Positions 50,911 to 59,729 of a stretch of DNA of 64,000 bases are shown piece after piece. A program made the position numbers and the translations under genes. How positions within the stretch are numbered: position 1 is the first letter of the stretch; every line of letters begins with the position of its first letter. The stretch covers positions 124,001-188,000 of the forward strand of contig NNSG01000004.1 of assembly GCA_002256485.1 (NCBI GenBank), in the 5' to 3' direction. The notes below the pieces were generated by a model that did no database searches, had not been told where the DNA came from, and was given only the letters and a program-made list of their open reading frames with translations. Source of the stretch: Fidelibacterota bacterium 408169. GTDB taxonomy: Bacteria > Fidelibacterota > Marinisomatia > Marinisomatales > TCS55.

Positions 50911-52957
50911 GTTAAAAAATGTATTGTATTCCCTAGTTGTTGGAATATGTTGCCAAACAATTATTTGGACTATGGAAGTTTCGGGGTTTGTTCTAAATGA
51001 AAACCTTGAGAACTTACCTTACGCAACTATTTCTCACCCAAAAAGCGAATCTTGGGTGATTGCTGATGAAGAAGGACGATTTCTCCTTCAAGCTGAAGTT
51101 AACTCTGGCGACAGTCTGATTTTTCAACGTTTCGGATACCGAAAAAATATCCTGATCTCTTCAGGAGAAAAACAATTGAAGATTTTTCTGCAACGGAATG
51201 CTATTCCCATGGATTCAATTGAGGTTGAAGGACAAAATTTTACCAACAGCGCACCATGGGAAATAATACATATTACGGAAACGGATCAAATGAGTTCTCA
51301 CGGTATTTTCCAACGCATACCCGGGTCCTTTCTTAAGACCTATGGAGGACGAGCAGGTATCAGCAATGTTGGGATGGACGGTGGACAATCGGAGCATACA
51401 AAAATTGTTCTTGACGGAATTGACTTAACGAGCCCTCAGAATGGACAAACGGATTTATCGGACATACCGCTTGCATTTTTCCAACAAATGTTTCAATCAC
51501 GCTCTCCCGAAATTGACTATGGTTCGGGATCCATGGATGGCGTCATCCACCTTAGTCCATGGTTCAATCGGTCATATTTAAATGCAGAAACAGGAATGTT
51601 TGGCTTCAAAAGTATGTCCACAGGTTACAGGTTGACTTTTCCCAAAACTGCATTACAGTTGATAGGTGGCGGTTTTTCCAGTGATGAAGACTACGCTTTC
51701 TCGTTTAATGATTCCACATATAACCGTAATAACAACGGTATTGATCAAACTTTTTTTGGCAGTCGGATACAGTATTTACACTCAAAAAAAACAATTATTA
51801 AAAGTTCCCTATTTCTTACTTTCAGTGATCGCGGTGTTGCAGGATCTGTATCTTTCCCTTCACTCAATGCGGATCGAACAAATACCTTAAGTCTGGCAAA
51901 TGCAACATTAATCAAATTCTTGAATTCCGGTCATTTAAGCTTACACCTTAGTCGCCGTGCGAATGATGAACAATATTCTAATCCTGACGTCTCAATTAAC
52001 AGCCGGCATGAGGTATCATCTCACCGTCTGAAAATGAAATGGGATCAGCATTTTTTCGAACATTTGGAATCCATTACTTCTCTTGAGTTTTATGACGAGA
52101 TGATTAAAAGTAGCGATATTGGAAATCATAACCGAAGTTCGTCAGCAGCATCAGTCTCACTGGTTTACAATGTTACTCCCAGATTCACTTTTCGCCCTAG
52201 TATTAGAGGAGATTGGGGTGAATCATTTAAGGCAACTACCACTGACTATAATATTCAATTCGACATTCCTAAATTAGGGGAAATTAGAGGACGAATAGGA
52301 AATGGGTTCCGACTTCCCACATTAAATGATATGTATTGGCCTGAGGGAGCATATTCTATTGGAAATCCAGATCTTAATATTGAGACAAGTGAATATTTTT
52401 CTGTTGGGCTTCAACGTAGTTTTTTAAATAAAGGTCAGATCGAATTTAAATGGAGTGAAAAAAATACTAATAAACTAATTACTTGGGCAGTAGGAAATGA
52501 CTATAAGTGGAGCCCAATCAATCTCAATGAAGTTTCACGGAATAGTTTTAATGTATCATTCTCCGTACCTGTGTTATTTAAAAAACTGTCTGTTTCTGGA
52601 TATTTAACCCAAACTAAAACAAAAGATAAATCTACAGGAAAAGGGCTTCAGTACATCCCGGAATATACAGGAAATCTAATGCTACAGTATTCACAGGCAA
52701 ACGTTTTGCTGGACATTCAAATTTTTTACAACGGTAAACGCTATTACAATGGGTATGATTTATCTTTTAATTTGACCGAAATTGATCTTGATCCATTCAC
52801 GGATGTAACTGTGGGAATTCACTATCGAATACCAATGTATAATAACGTACGTTTACATGTAACTATTGAGAACCTACTTGATGCGGATACGTCTTTCTTT
52901 CCAGAGTATCCAGAGCCGGGTATGAGGATAAACGGAGGTATGTCAATCCAGTTGTAG
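50909..52957 (+). CDS. TonB-dependent receptor, probably cobalamin/corrinoid (BtuB-like)
   Basis: 682 aa; carboxypeptidase-regulatory-like N-terminus, plug domain (IPGSFLKTYGGRAGISNVGMDGGQSEHTKIVLDGIDLTSPQNGQTDLSDIP), C-terminal IENLLDADTSFFPEYPEPGM; downstream of B12 riboswitch; TTG start. Confidence 0.88.
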   Translation: MLKNVLYSLVVGICCQTIIWTMEVSGFVLNENLENLPYATISHPKSESWVIADEEGRFLLQAEVNSGDSLIFQRFGYRKNILISSGEKQLKIFLQRNAIPMDSIEVEGQNFTNSAPWEIIHITETDQMSSHGIFQRIPGSFLKTYGGRAGISNVGMDGGQSEHTKIVLDGIDLTSPQNGQTDLSDIPLAFFQQMFQSRSPEIDYGSGSMDGVIHLSPWFNRSYLNAETGMFGFKSMSTGYRLTFPKTALQLIGGGFSSDEDYAFSFNDSTYNRNNNGIDQTFFGSRIQYLHSKKTIIKSSLFLTFSDRGVAGSVSFPSLNADRTNTLSLANATLIKFLNSGHLSLHLSRRANDEQYSNPDVSINSRHEVSSHRLKMKWDQHFFEHLESITSLEFYDEMIKSSDIGNHNRSSSAASVSLVYNVTPRFTFRPSIRGDWGESFKATTTDYNIQFDIPKLGEIRGRIGNGFRLPTLNDMYWPEGAYSIGNPDLNIETSEYFSVGLQRSFLNKGQIEFKWSEKNTNKLITWAVGNDYKWSPINLNEVSRNSFNVSFSVPVLFKKLSVSGYLTQTKTKDKSTGKGLQYIPEYTGNLMLQYSQANVLLDIQIFYNGKRYYNGYDLSFNLTEIDLDPFTDVTVGIHYRIPMYNNVRLHVTIENLLDADTSFFPEYPEPGMRINGGMSIQL

Positions 52958-52977
52958 AGACCTGTAAAGGGAGGATA

Positions 52978-54588
52978 TCACTCCTTAAACGTCCAGTGTA
53001 TGCCAAACATGACCATCCGACCCATGGGTGGAAATGTTGGGTTATGCTGGATAAGAAAATCTCCAGTTTCCTTTTCCGGAAACAATTTTAATGATGTCGG
53101 TTCAATTGCTTGAAGAATATTACGGACTGACCATGTTATAATCATGGATGAAATAGTTACAGCCACTTCTGCATTCAATAACCAAATATCAGCAAGAGCA
53201 TCTGAACTAATTACCATATATTCATAGGGAAAACCGTTGATTGGTTCAAAACCATTTGATTGTTCTCTGTTTAGCAATCCTTCTCCGGAAAGTCCTATTT
53301 TCAAATCAAAACGATTGAATACATTTTCATTTTTGTATTGTAAATCAAACATGGTAATAGCGTAGATACCATCAAATAAAAGTGTACCGCCTTCCCTGTT
53401 GAAATAACTCCCTGAAAATGAAAAATGATTTAATAAAGTTGTCTGGATAAACATTCCCGTTTGAAATGTCATATATTTCTTTCCATCGTACACCATAGAA
53501 GAATTATCAACGGTAAAATCGATGATAGTACTGCCAAATATACTTTGTATTTTTAAATGTGAGAGTCTGTTTTTTACAATGCCATCACCGTATGATATCA
53601 AATTAAAATGGTGCGGTTTTGAGGTTTCCTCAAACAATCCTTGAATATTGAACCTTCCCCATGATTTTGTAAAATCAACAGCAATATAATCGACCACTTT
53701 AGAGTCGATTTGGGTCAGGCCAAAAGCTGAATTAAAATCCCATAGATTTACTTGGCCATAAAGTGTATACCATTTGATATCTCTAGACGTCGAGTCATTT
53801 TTGCTAATGGATTGTATATTCATATCCAAGCCAAGGAGCGGATTTAATCCTCCGAAGGACAGCCCGTCGATTTGCTGATGCCAGCGAGTCCGATTAATGA
53901 ATTGCTTTTTCCTATTGGTGAACCATGATGCATCCACCCTGCGCCATTGTTGGAACAACGCTAATTGAGTTGTCCACTGCAGTATTTCACCGGGTGATTG
54001 TACTATGAGACCGGCGGATAATATTTCGTCTTCCAGCAGTCCATTCGCATCTCCCGAATCAGGTAGCCCTGATTCTGTGACAAATCTTGCTGCTGCTGCG
54101 TCGATTAACCAGTCATTTTTATTTGATCTATAATCCACTTTATACGACTGCTGCATGGGAGATGGTGATCCCAAAGGGTGAAAAAATTGCCCTTCTCTTC
54201 CGGCATAGCTTCGTTTAAAAAAATGTAGACCTGCATATCTATTCATTGATTCATAATCTACATCAATTGCCAGTTGGTCATAATTATAATCTCCCCTTAT
54301 ATAATCAAGAGTTGTTGTTATATCAGTTGAATCCGGGGTAGTGTGAATTGTGAGTGGTAACTGGTTAATGGTAACTGGTGAAAATTGGGTAATGATGTTT
54401 TTTCCATATCGCTGTGGATAATGAGTATAGGTACCATCAAATAATAAGGGTCCGGATGTCCAATCTGTATTCCAAAACAATCTCCCGTTTATTGATACCA
54501 TTCCAAATTGTCCACTCCAGTCAAATGGAAGATCGTTATATTGACCAAACACAGATGAAAAAAAAAGGAAATATTTTATAATTTTCAT
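52978..54588 (-). CDS. Hypothetical outer membrane beta-barrel protein
   Basis: 536 aa; signal peptide MKIIKYFLFFSSVFGQ, alternating beta-strand pattern, C-terminal VMFGIHWTFKE. Confidence 0.6.
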   Translation of the reverse strand: MKIIKYFLFFSSVFGQYNDLPFDWSGQFGMVSINGRLFWNTDWTSGPLLFDGTYTHYPQRYGKNIITQFSPVTINQLPLTIHTTPDSTDITTTLDYIRGDYNYDQLAIDVDYESMNRYAGLHFFKRSYAGREGQFFHPLGSPSPMQQSYKVDYRSNKNDWLIDAAAARFVTESGLPDSGDANGLLEDEILSAGLIVQSPGEILQWTTQLALFQQWRRVDASWFTNRKKQFINRTRWHQQIDGLSFGGLNPLLGLDMNIQSISKNDSTSRDIKWYTLYGQVNLWDFNSAFGLTQIDSKVVDYIAVDFTKSWGRFNIQGLFEETSKPHHFNLISYGDGIVKNRLSHLKIQSIFGSTIIDFTVDNSSMVYDGKKYMTFQTGMFIQTTLLNHFSFSGSYFNREGGTLLFDGIYAITMFDLQYKNENVFNRFDLKIGLSGEGLLNREQSNGFEPINGFPYEYMVISSDALADIWLLNAEVAVTISSMIITWSVRNILQAIEPTSLKLFPEKETGDFLIQHNPTFPPMGRMVMFGIHWTFKE

Positions 54589-55109
54589 TTGACGAGAAAT
54601 TTTGTGATTCGGGGAACACCAAATGCAAAAATGAAACCGTTGGCAATTTGATGCAAAAATGTAAAACCAATCCCAGAAATATAAAGACCCATTGTCCGTG
54701 AAAAATCAAAGCCGGCGCTTAAGGGATAACTTAATGTGGTTATTGAATCAAAAATAAATGTGAGCATCAAACCGGTTATTCCCACTGCAATTATTTTATT
54801 CAAAGAATATTCTTTTAACAAAAATATTCGACGGAGAATACCACCCGTAAATCCAACCCCGGCCATACCAATAATTTGAGCGAAAAATAAAGGTGGGAAA
54901 CTCAAGCCAGAGCCCAGGGGATTCATGCCGGAAAAAATCATTTCTGCTGTACCGCCAACAATTATACCCCAGGCAGGACCCAAATAAAGTCCCGCTGTAA
55001 AAATAATAACTGTTATAAGTTCGACATTGGGGATCATGAGCAATGAGAATCCTGCTCCAATGGCCAGGGCAGCAAAGATCGATGCCCGCACCAATTTATT
55101 TAGATTCAT
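54585..55109 (-). CDS. ECF transporter S component (possibly cobalamin)
   Basis: MNLNKLVRASIFAALAIGAGFSLLMIPNVELITVIIFTAGLYLGPAWGIIVGGTAEMIFSGMNPLGSGLSFPPLFFAQIIGMAGVGFTGGILRR; start refined from 55184; substrate inferred from context. Confidence 0.8.
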   Translation of the reverse strand: MNLNKLVRASIFAALAIGAGFSLLMIPNVELITVIIFTAGLYLGPAWGIIVGGTAEMIFSGMNPLGSGLSFPPLFFAQIIGMAGVGFTGGILRRIFLLKEYSLNKIIAVGITGLMLTFIFDSITTLSYPLSAGFDFSRTMGLYISGIGFTFLHQIANGFIFAFGVPRITKFLVK

Positions 55110-56061
55110 CAATTCCTTTGAACAAAGCAGTATGAAAAATGTTTTTCCTGTCTGTCCATTTTCCAACTTGCTGATCTTCTTCAATGGCCTGTTTCATCAT
55201 ATTCATTTTCGCATCTAGATTATCTATTAAATGTACCAGCAAAGCTTCCTGAAAATTAGGTTGTTTGGGGCTTTGCCATTCATAGCGTCCTTGGTGAGAT
55301 AAAATAATATGTTCCAGTTTTTGCTGAAGTTCTTTAGGAAATCCTTTTATCGCAGCAATGGCTTCTCTGACCATGTCCCGGCCGATGACGATATGTCCGA
55401 TGAAATTTCCATCATCAGTGTATTCGGCTTCCAGATCAGGTGAAATCTCGATCAACTTGCCAATATCATGAAGCAAAACACCCGCCATGACTAGGTCATG
55501 ATCAACCATATATAATGGTGTAAGTTTTTCAGCAATTTTCGCCATAGATAAAACATGTTCCATAAATCCCGAACGATAATTATGATGCATCATTACGGAT
55601 GCAGGATGAAGGAGCAACTGCTCCTTATGCTCGCGATAAATGGATGAGACTACTTTTTTAAGAAATGTATTTTTCATTTTACTTATAATTTGAACAACAG
55701 TCTTCCACATTGTTTGCGGATCGTAGGGAGACGCAGGAACGATTAGAACTGGATCATATCCATAACGTCCATAATGCTGAACAGAGGCGGTATTGATTTT
55801 TTTGATGACTAATTGAGGACGATCCTGAAAGGATTCCACATTCCCTTTCACTGCTACAGGATTTCCAGCAGAAAATTTTTCATTAAATTCATCCACCTTA
55901 TCCCAAACCTTGGCATGGACAGTACCGGTATTATCCCTTAAGACAACATCTAGGTATAAATCACCGGCACGGGTATGGCGCAGATGTTTTTCGATGCAAA
56001 GGTAAAATCCCTGAATAGAGGTCCCTTCTTTGAATGATGATATTTGTGTTATGGATTTCAT
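55096..56061 (-). CDS. OB-fold plus HD-domain protein (YhaM-like 3'-5' exoribonuclease)
   Basis: HNYRSGFMEHVLSMAKIAEKLTP, AGVLLHDIGKLIEIS, EHIILSHQGRYEWQSPKQPNFQEALLVHLIDNLDAKMN. Confidence 0.9.
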   Translation of the reverse strand: MKSITQISSFKEGTSIQGFYLCIEKHLRHTRAGDLYLDVVLRDNTGTVHAKVWDKVDEFNEKFSAGNPVAVKGNVESFQDRPQLVIKKINTASVQHYGRYGYDPVLIVPASPYDPQTMWKTVVQIISKMKNTFLKKVVSSIYREHKEQLLLHPASVMMHHNYRSGFMEHVLSMAKIAEKLTPLYMVDHDLVMAGVLLHDIGKLIEISPDLEAEYTDDGNFIGHIVIGRDMVREAIAAIKGFPKELQQKLEHIILSHQGRYEWQSPKQPNFQEALLVHLIDNLDAKMNMMKQAIEEDQQVGKWTDRKNIFHTALFKGIDESK

Positions 56062-56084
56062 AGATTAGTACAACTTTTACATGA

Positions 56085-56588
56085 TTGAAAATAAGTAAAC
56101 TTCTGTATATGAAAGTTACATTGGATACTGTCTTTTATTCTAATTCTAGTGATCGCAAAATTCTGCAGGCATGTCTGCAAAACTGGTTCAGGAATCCAAA
56201 GGATTTACAATTTACCGATCCTCGGATGTCTTATCCTTTTGATTTCAGAAAATGGTGCGCACTATCTTATACTGAGGAAAATGTCAAAACGTTTGTTATT
56301 AAAAAAGATAAATGGATCATAGCCTACTTAAGCATACAGATTGTTCAAGAGAGTAATCATGCTCACCTTTTTCACTTATTTGTAGATCAGGAGAACCGTC
56401 AATTGGGTTTTGCTAAAATGCTTATTGATCATGCAGTTGAAATGGCAAATAATTTAAAATTAAAATATATCACACTCCGCGTTAGTCCAAAAAATGAACG
56501 GGGAATCCTTATTTATAAAACAGCAGGATTTGAGGAAAATGGGGTTACTGCCCAAGGCAGTATTAAAATGAAAAAGAATTTGGGATGA
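56085..56588 (+). CDS. GNAT family N-acetyltransferase
   Basis: HLFHLFVDQENRQLGFAKMLIDHAVEMANNLKLKYITLRVSPKNERGILIYKTAGFEENGV. Confidence 0.88.
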   Translation: MKISKLLYMKVTLDTVFYSNSSDRKILQACLQNWFRNPKDLQFTDPRMSYPFDFRKWCALSYTEENVKTFVIKKDKWIIAYLSIQIVQESNHAHLFHLFVDQENRQLGFAKMLIDHAVEMANNLKLKYITLRVSPKNERGILIYKTAGFEENGVTAQGSIKMKKNLG

Positions 56589-56592
56589 TGGG

Positions 56593-56628
56593 TTGATTGG
56601 TTGATAGAAAGTCCAATCAGTCAATCAA
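56593..56628. terminator. Candidate bidirectional hairpin between convergent genes
   Basis: TTGATTG-gt-TGAT ... ATCA-gt-CAATCAA imperfect inverted repeat after the GNAT stop, overlapping the end of the opposing small gene. Confidence 0.45.
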
Positions 56629-56786
56629 GTGTCTGATTCTTTCTGTTTTTTCAATTGTTCCGGAACATCACAATTATCACATTTGGGATCAGCGTCTCCC
56701 TTCTTCCAGTTGCGTTTGATTCGAATAGCTGTATATACAACTGCTCCGGCTAATATTGTTATTGCTAAAAGTGTTTGAATATCCAT
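56625..56786 (-). CDS. Small single-TM Cys-containing protein, FeoB-associated type
   Basis: MDIQTLLAITILAGAVVYTAIRIKRNWKKGDADPKCDNCDVPEQLKKQKESDT (53 aa) read manually; directly downstream of feoB; absent from the ORF track. Confidence 0.8.
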   Translation of the reverse strand: MDIQTLLAITILAGAVVYTAIRIKRNWKKGDADPKCDNCDVPEQLKKQKESDT

Positions 56787-56855
56787 ACTGTTCACTAATT
56801 ACCTGTGATTAAGCTTCATACTATTTAAGTAATAATACGGTTAATATACATCATA

Positions 56856-59000
56856 TTAACCAAACCCTAACAGCAGACCACCCTGATAAACAAGGAATGA
56901 AGCACTATAGGCGAGTACATTCATGTACACTATCATAAATAAGGGCCATTTCCAGGTATTTGTTTCATTACGAACAATAGCGAACGTCGCCATACATTGG
57001 GCGGCAAATACAAAAAATACGATTAACGATAAGGCAACTAGCGGTGTATAAAGAGGTTCCCCTGTTTTGGGATTTCTATCAGATTTCATGGCATCTTTCA
57101 ACTGTATGACATCATCACCATCGGACTCCACATTGTAAATAGTAGCCATGGTGCTTACCAACACTTCCCGTGCGGCAAATGATGTAATTAAACCAATTCC
57201 TAATTTCCAATCAAATCCCAGTGGCTCAATGACAGGTTCAATTGTACGACCAATTTTTCCAGCATAACTATTATGTATAGAATTTTCATTACCATTAGGA
57301 TTATCCACTTTTGGGAACGAAGCCAAAAACCAAAGGACGATAGAAATAGCCATGATAATTTTTCCTGCATTTACAACAAATAACTTCCCCCTGTTTAACA
57401 CTTGGCTAAATACAGATCTCCAAAGTGGAGTTCTATAAGGAGGCAGCTCCATTACAAATGAGGACTTTCCTTCTACTTTAATGAATATACTAAACACTTT
57501 TGCCAGGAGAAACGCAGTTGCTGTACCCAAAAAATACATCATAACCAATGTCAATCCCTGGAGATTTATAAATCCAAATACATTAGCTGTTGGGATAAAT
57601 GCGCCTATCATTAATGCATAAACTGGTAATCGAGCACTACAACTCATAAGGGGAAGAATCAAGATGGTAATCAAACGTTCTTTCCAGCTGTCAATGGTTC
57701 GGGTAGACATTATACCGGGAATCGCGCAGGCATAACCGCTCATCAACGGCAATACCGATCGTCCGTGCAAACCAATTATGGTCATGAAGCGGTCCATCAT
57801 AAACGCTACTCTGGCCATATAACCTGTATCTTCAAGTAATGTCATGAAAAACATAAGAATTAATATTTGAGGTAGAAAAATGAGAATAGCTCCCACACCG
57901 GCAATTACACCTTCTACAAGCAAATCTCGTAACATGCCCGCAGGCATTATGTTTAATATTTGACTTCCTATCCAACTTACACCACCATCAATCCAATCCA
58001 TGGGAATAATTGCCCAGGTAAAAATGGATTGAAAAATAAAATATAACAGTAAAACAAAAATGGCTGGACCGGCAAATTTATGGGTCAGTAGTCCATCCAG
58101 TTTTTCACTATAATTTGTTTCAGCAATTTGAGGATCAATATTGATTTTGGTAGTCCTAAGAACGCTGTCCAGCCATTCATACCTTAAGGTCGCTTCCATG
58201 ATTCTATGTTTAATACCCAAATCTTCTAAAATATCAACTGCATTCTGGCGTTTGTATTCCAGAGATTCTAAAAATGAATTATCAACTGAAATTCCATTTG
58301 TTGTCAATTCATTGTAAATCTCCAGAGTTGAATGGCGGGTTATTAACCGTAATGCCTGGGCTGTTGAAAAACGATCACCATAACCAAATTCACGTTTAAT
58401 GATATCCTGTAAAGGATCTAATGCACTGGAAATATCATCATTCAAAAAAATGGGAAACGGATTTTCATGGTTTTTTACACCTATTGATGTTTGGATAGCT
58501 GAAAGTAATTTATTCTGCCCCCATTTTTCAGTTGCAGACATGGGAACAATTGCTGCAACACCCAAATCTTTGGCAAATTTTTCAAGATTAATTTCTAATT
58601 TATCTATTACAAGATCCATCATATTCAATGCAACAACAACAGGAATTCCAATGTCTGCTAATTGTGTAGTAAGGTAAAAATTACGGCTCAAGTTTGTGGC
58701 ATCTACAACAGACACAATAACACTTGGAGAATTATCCCCATGTATCCAATTCAAAACTTGTTCAGTTACAATCCGTTCATCCATAGATTCAGGTGTAAGA
58801 CTATACGTGCCGGGTAAATCCAGGAGATCGAACTGATCACCATCGGTAAAACGAGCCTTACCTATTTTCTTTTCAACGGTCACGCCCGGATAATTGGATA
58901 CTTTTTGATTTAATCCGGTTAATACATTAAAAATGGCTGTTTTGCCGCTATTGGGATTTCCCACAAGTGCGACCCATGGCGTTTTTGCAGCAGTCCTCAT
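56856..59000 (-). CDS. feoB: Ferrous iron transport protein B
   Basis: VALVGNPNSGKTAIFNVLTGLNQKVSNYPGVTVEKK, DLPGTYSLTP, C-terminal permease GYACAIPGIMSTRTI. Confidence 0.97.
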   Translation of the reverse strand: MRTAAKTPWVALVGNPNSGKTAIFNVLTGLNQKVSNYPGVTVEKKIGKARFTDGDQFDLLDLPGTYSLTPESMDERIVTEQVLNWIHGDNSPSVIVSVVDATNLSRNFYLTTQLADIGIPVVVALNMMDLVIDKLEINLEKFAKDLGVAAIVPMSATEKWGQNKLLSAIQTSIGVKNHENPFPIFLNDDISSALDPLQDIIKREFGYGDRFSTAQALRLITRHSTLEIYNELTTNGISVDNSFLESLEYKRQNAVDILEDLGIKHRIMEATLRYEWLDSVLRTTKINIDPQIAETNYSEKLDGLLTHKFAGPAIFVLLLYFIFQSIFTWAIIPMDWIDGGVSWIGSQILNIMPAGMLRDLLVEGVIAGVGAILIFLPQILILMFFMTLLEDTGYMARVAFMMDRFMTIIGLHGRSVLPLMSGYACAIPGIMSTRTIDSWKERLITILILPLMSCSARLPVYALMIGAFIPTANVFGFINLQGLTLVMMYFLGTATAFLLAKVFSIFIKVEGKSSFVMELPPYRTPLWRSVFSQVLNRGKLFVVNAGKIIMAISIVLWFLASFPKVDNPNGNENSIHNSYAGKIGRTIEPVIEPLGFDWKLGIGLITSFAAREVLVSTMATIYNVESDGDDVIQLKDAMKSDRNPKTGEPLYTPLVALSLIVFFVFAAQCMATFAIVRNETNTWKWPLFMIVYMNVLAYSASFLVYQGGLLLGFG

Positions 59001-59224
59001 TGATCAATGAGGATGTTGCGGGCATCGACTTGTCGGAGCGACAAATGGTAATCTCGTACCTTCAATTCGATGGGGCCATTCATAGGTGCTGTTTTAATAC
59101 GGCGTATTCGAATGCCGGGAAGGATTCCCATTTCTACGAGTCGGGACTGGAGTTCCATGTTCCCGGTAAATGATTTTACAGTAGCGATTTCTCCATCGAT
59201 TAAATCATAGAGTGTCACTGGCAA
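58997..59224 (-). CDS. feoA: Ferrous iron transport protein A
   Basis: 75 aa SH3-like; LVEMGILPGIRIRRIKTAPMNGPIELKVRDYHLSLRQVDARNI. Confidence 0.93.
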   Translation of the reverse strand: MPVTLYDLIDGEIATVKSFTGNMELQSRLVEMGILPGIRIRRIKTAPMNGPIELKVRDYHLSLRQVDARNILIDQ

Positions 59225-59640
59225 TCCTTACATATACCAAATAGTTGATGGATATGACGCACAAGTATAAACTCGTATTCTTTTGCAACAGAATCTTGTA
59301 AGCTTTCGATTTGATCAACAACAAATTCTTCGATATGACCGCATTGAATACAAATGATATGGTCGTGGTGAGAAGTATTCATTTTGTGCTCAAATTTACT
59401 GGGACCTACTCCCACATCCAGTTTCCGAACCATATTATTTTTTACCAATACATCAATGGTTCGATATACAGTAGCTCTGGAAACTAAAACCCCGTTTTGT
59501 CTGATTGCCATGTAAATTTCATCTGCATTACGATGTTCATCGCTGGAGATGATTTCATTCCACACAGCCTCTCTTTGGCTAGTGAAACGTAAACCTTCTT
59601 TATGGAGAACCTTTTTTAATTTTTTTATATTCTTTGACAT
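59215..59640 (-). CDS. Fur family transcriptional regulator
   Basis: LRFTSQREAVWNEIISSDEHRNADEIYMAIRQNGVLVSRATVYRTIDVLVKNNMV; HHDHIICIQCGHIEEF; CKDCQ C-terminus. Confidence 0.94.
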   Translation of the reverse strand: MSKNIKKLKKVLHKEGLRFTSQREAVWNEIISSDEHRNADEIYMAIRQNGVLVSRATVYRTIDVLVKNNMVRKLDVGVGPSKFEHKMNTSHHDHIICIQCGHIEEFVVDQIESLQDSVAKEYEFILVRHIHQLFGICKDCQ

Positions 59641-59653
59641 AGGATAACCTTAA

Positions 59654-59668
59654 TGAGAATGAGTCTCA
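59654..59668. promoter_or_regulatory. Fur-box-like 7-1-7 palindrome upstream of the fur-feoAB operon
   Basis: TGAGAAT-G-AGTCTCA; half-sites match at 6 of 7 positions; 14 nt upstream of the Fur start codon. Confidence 0.65.
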
Positions 59669-59729
59669 AAGAATTTAAGAATGAATTTATTTTCTTGAAA
59701 GAGAATTAAAAGGAATTATTATAAATGAA

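Noticed and set aside
50797-51000. 67-aa ORF 50797-51000
   Set aside because: It lies within the cobalamin riboswitch and receptor start and is not in the receptor frame
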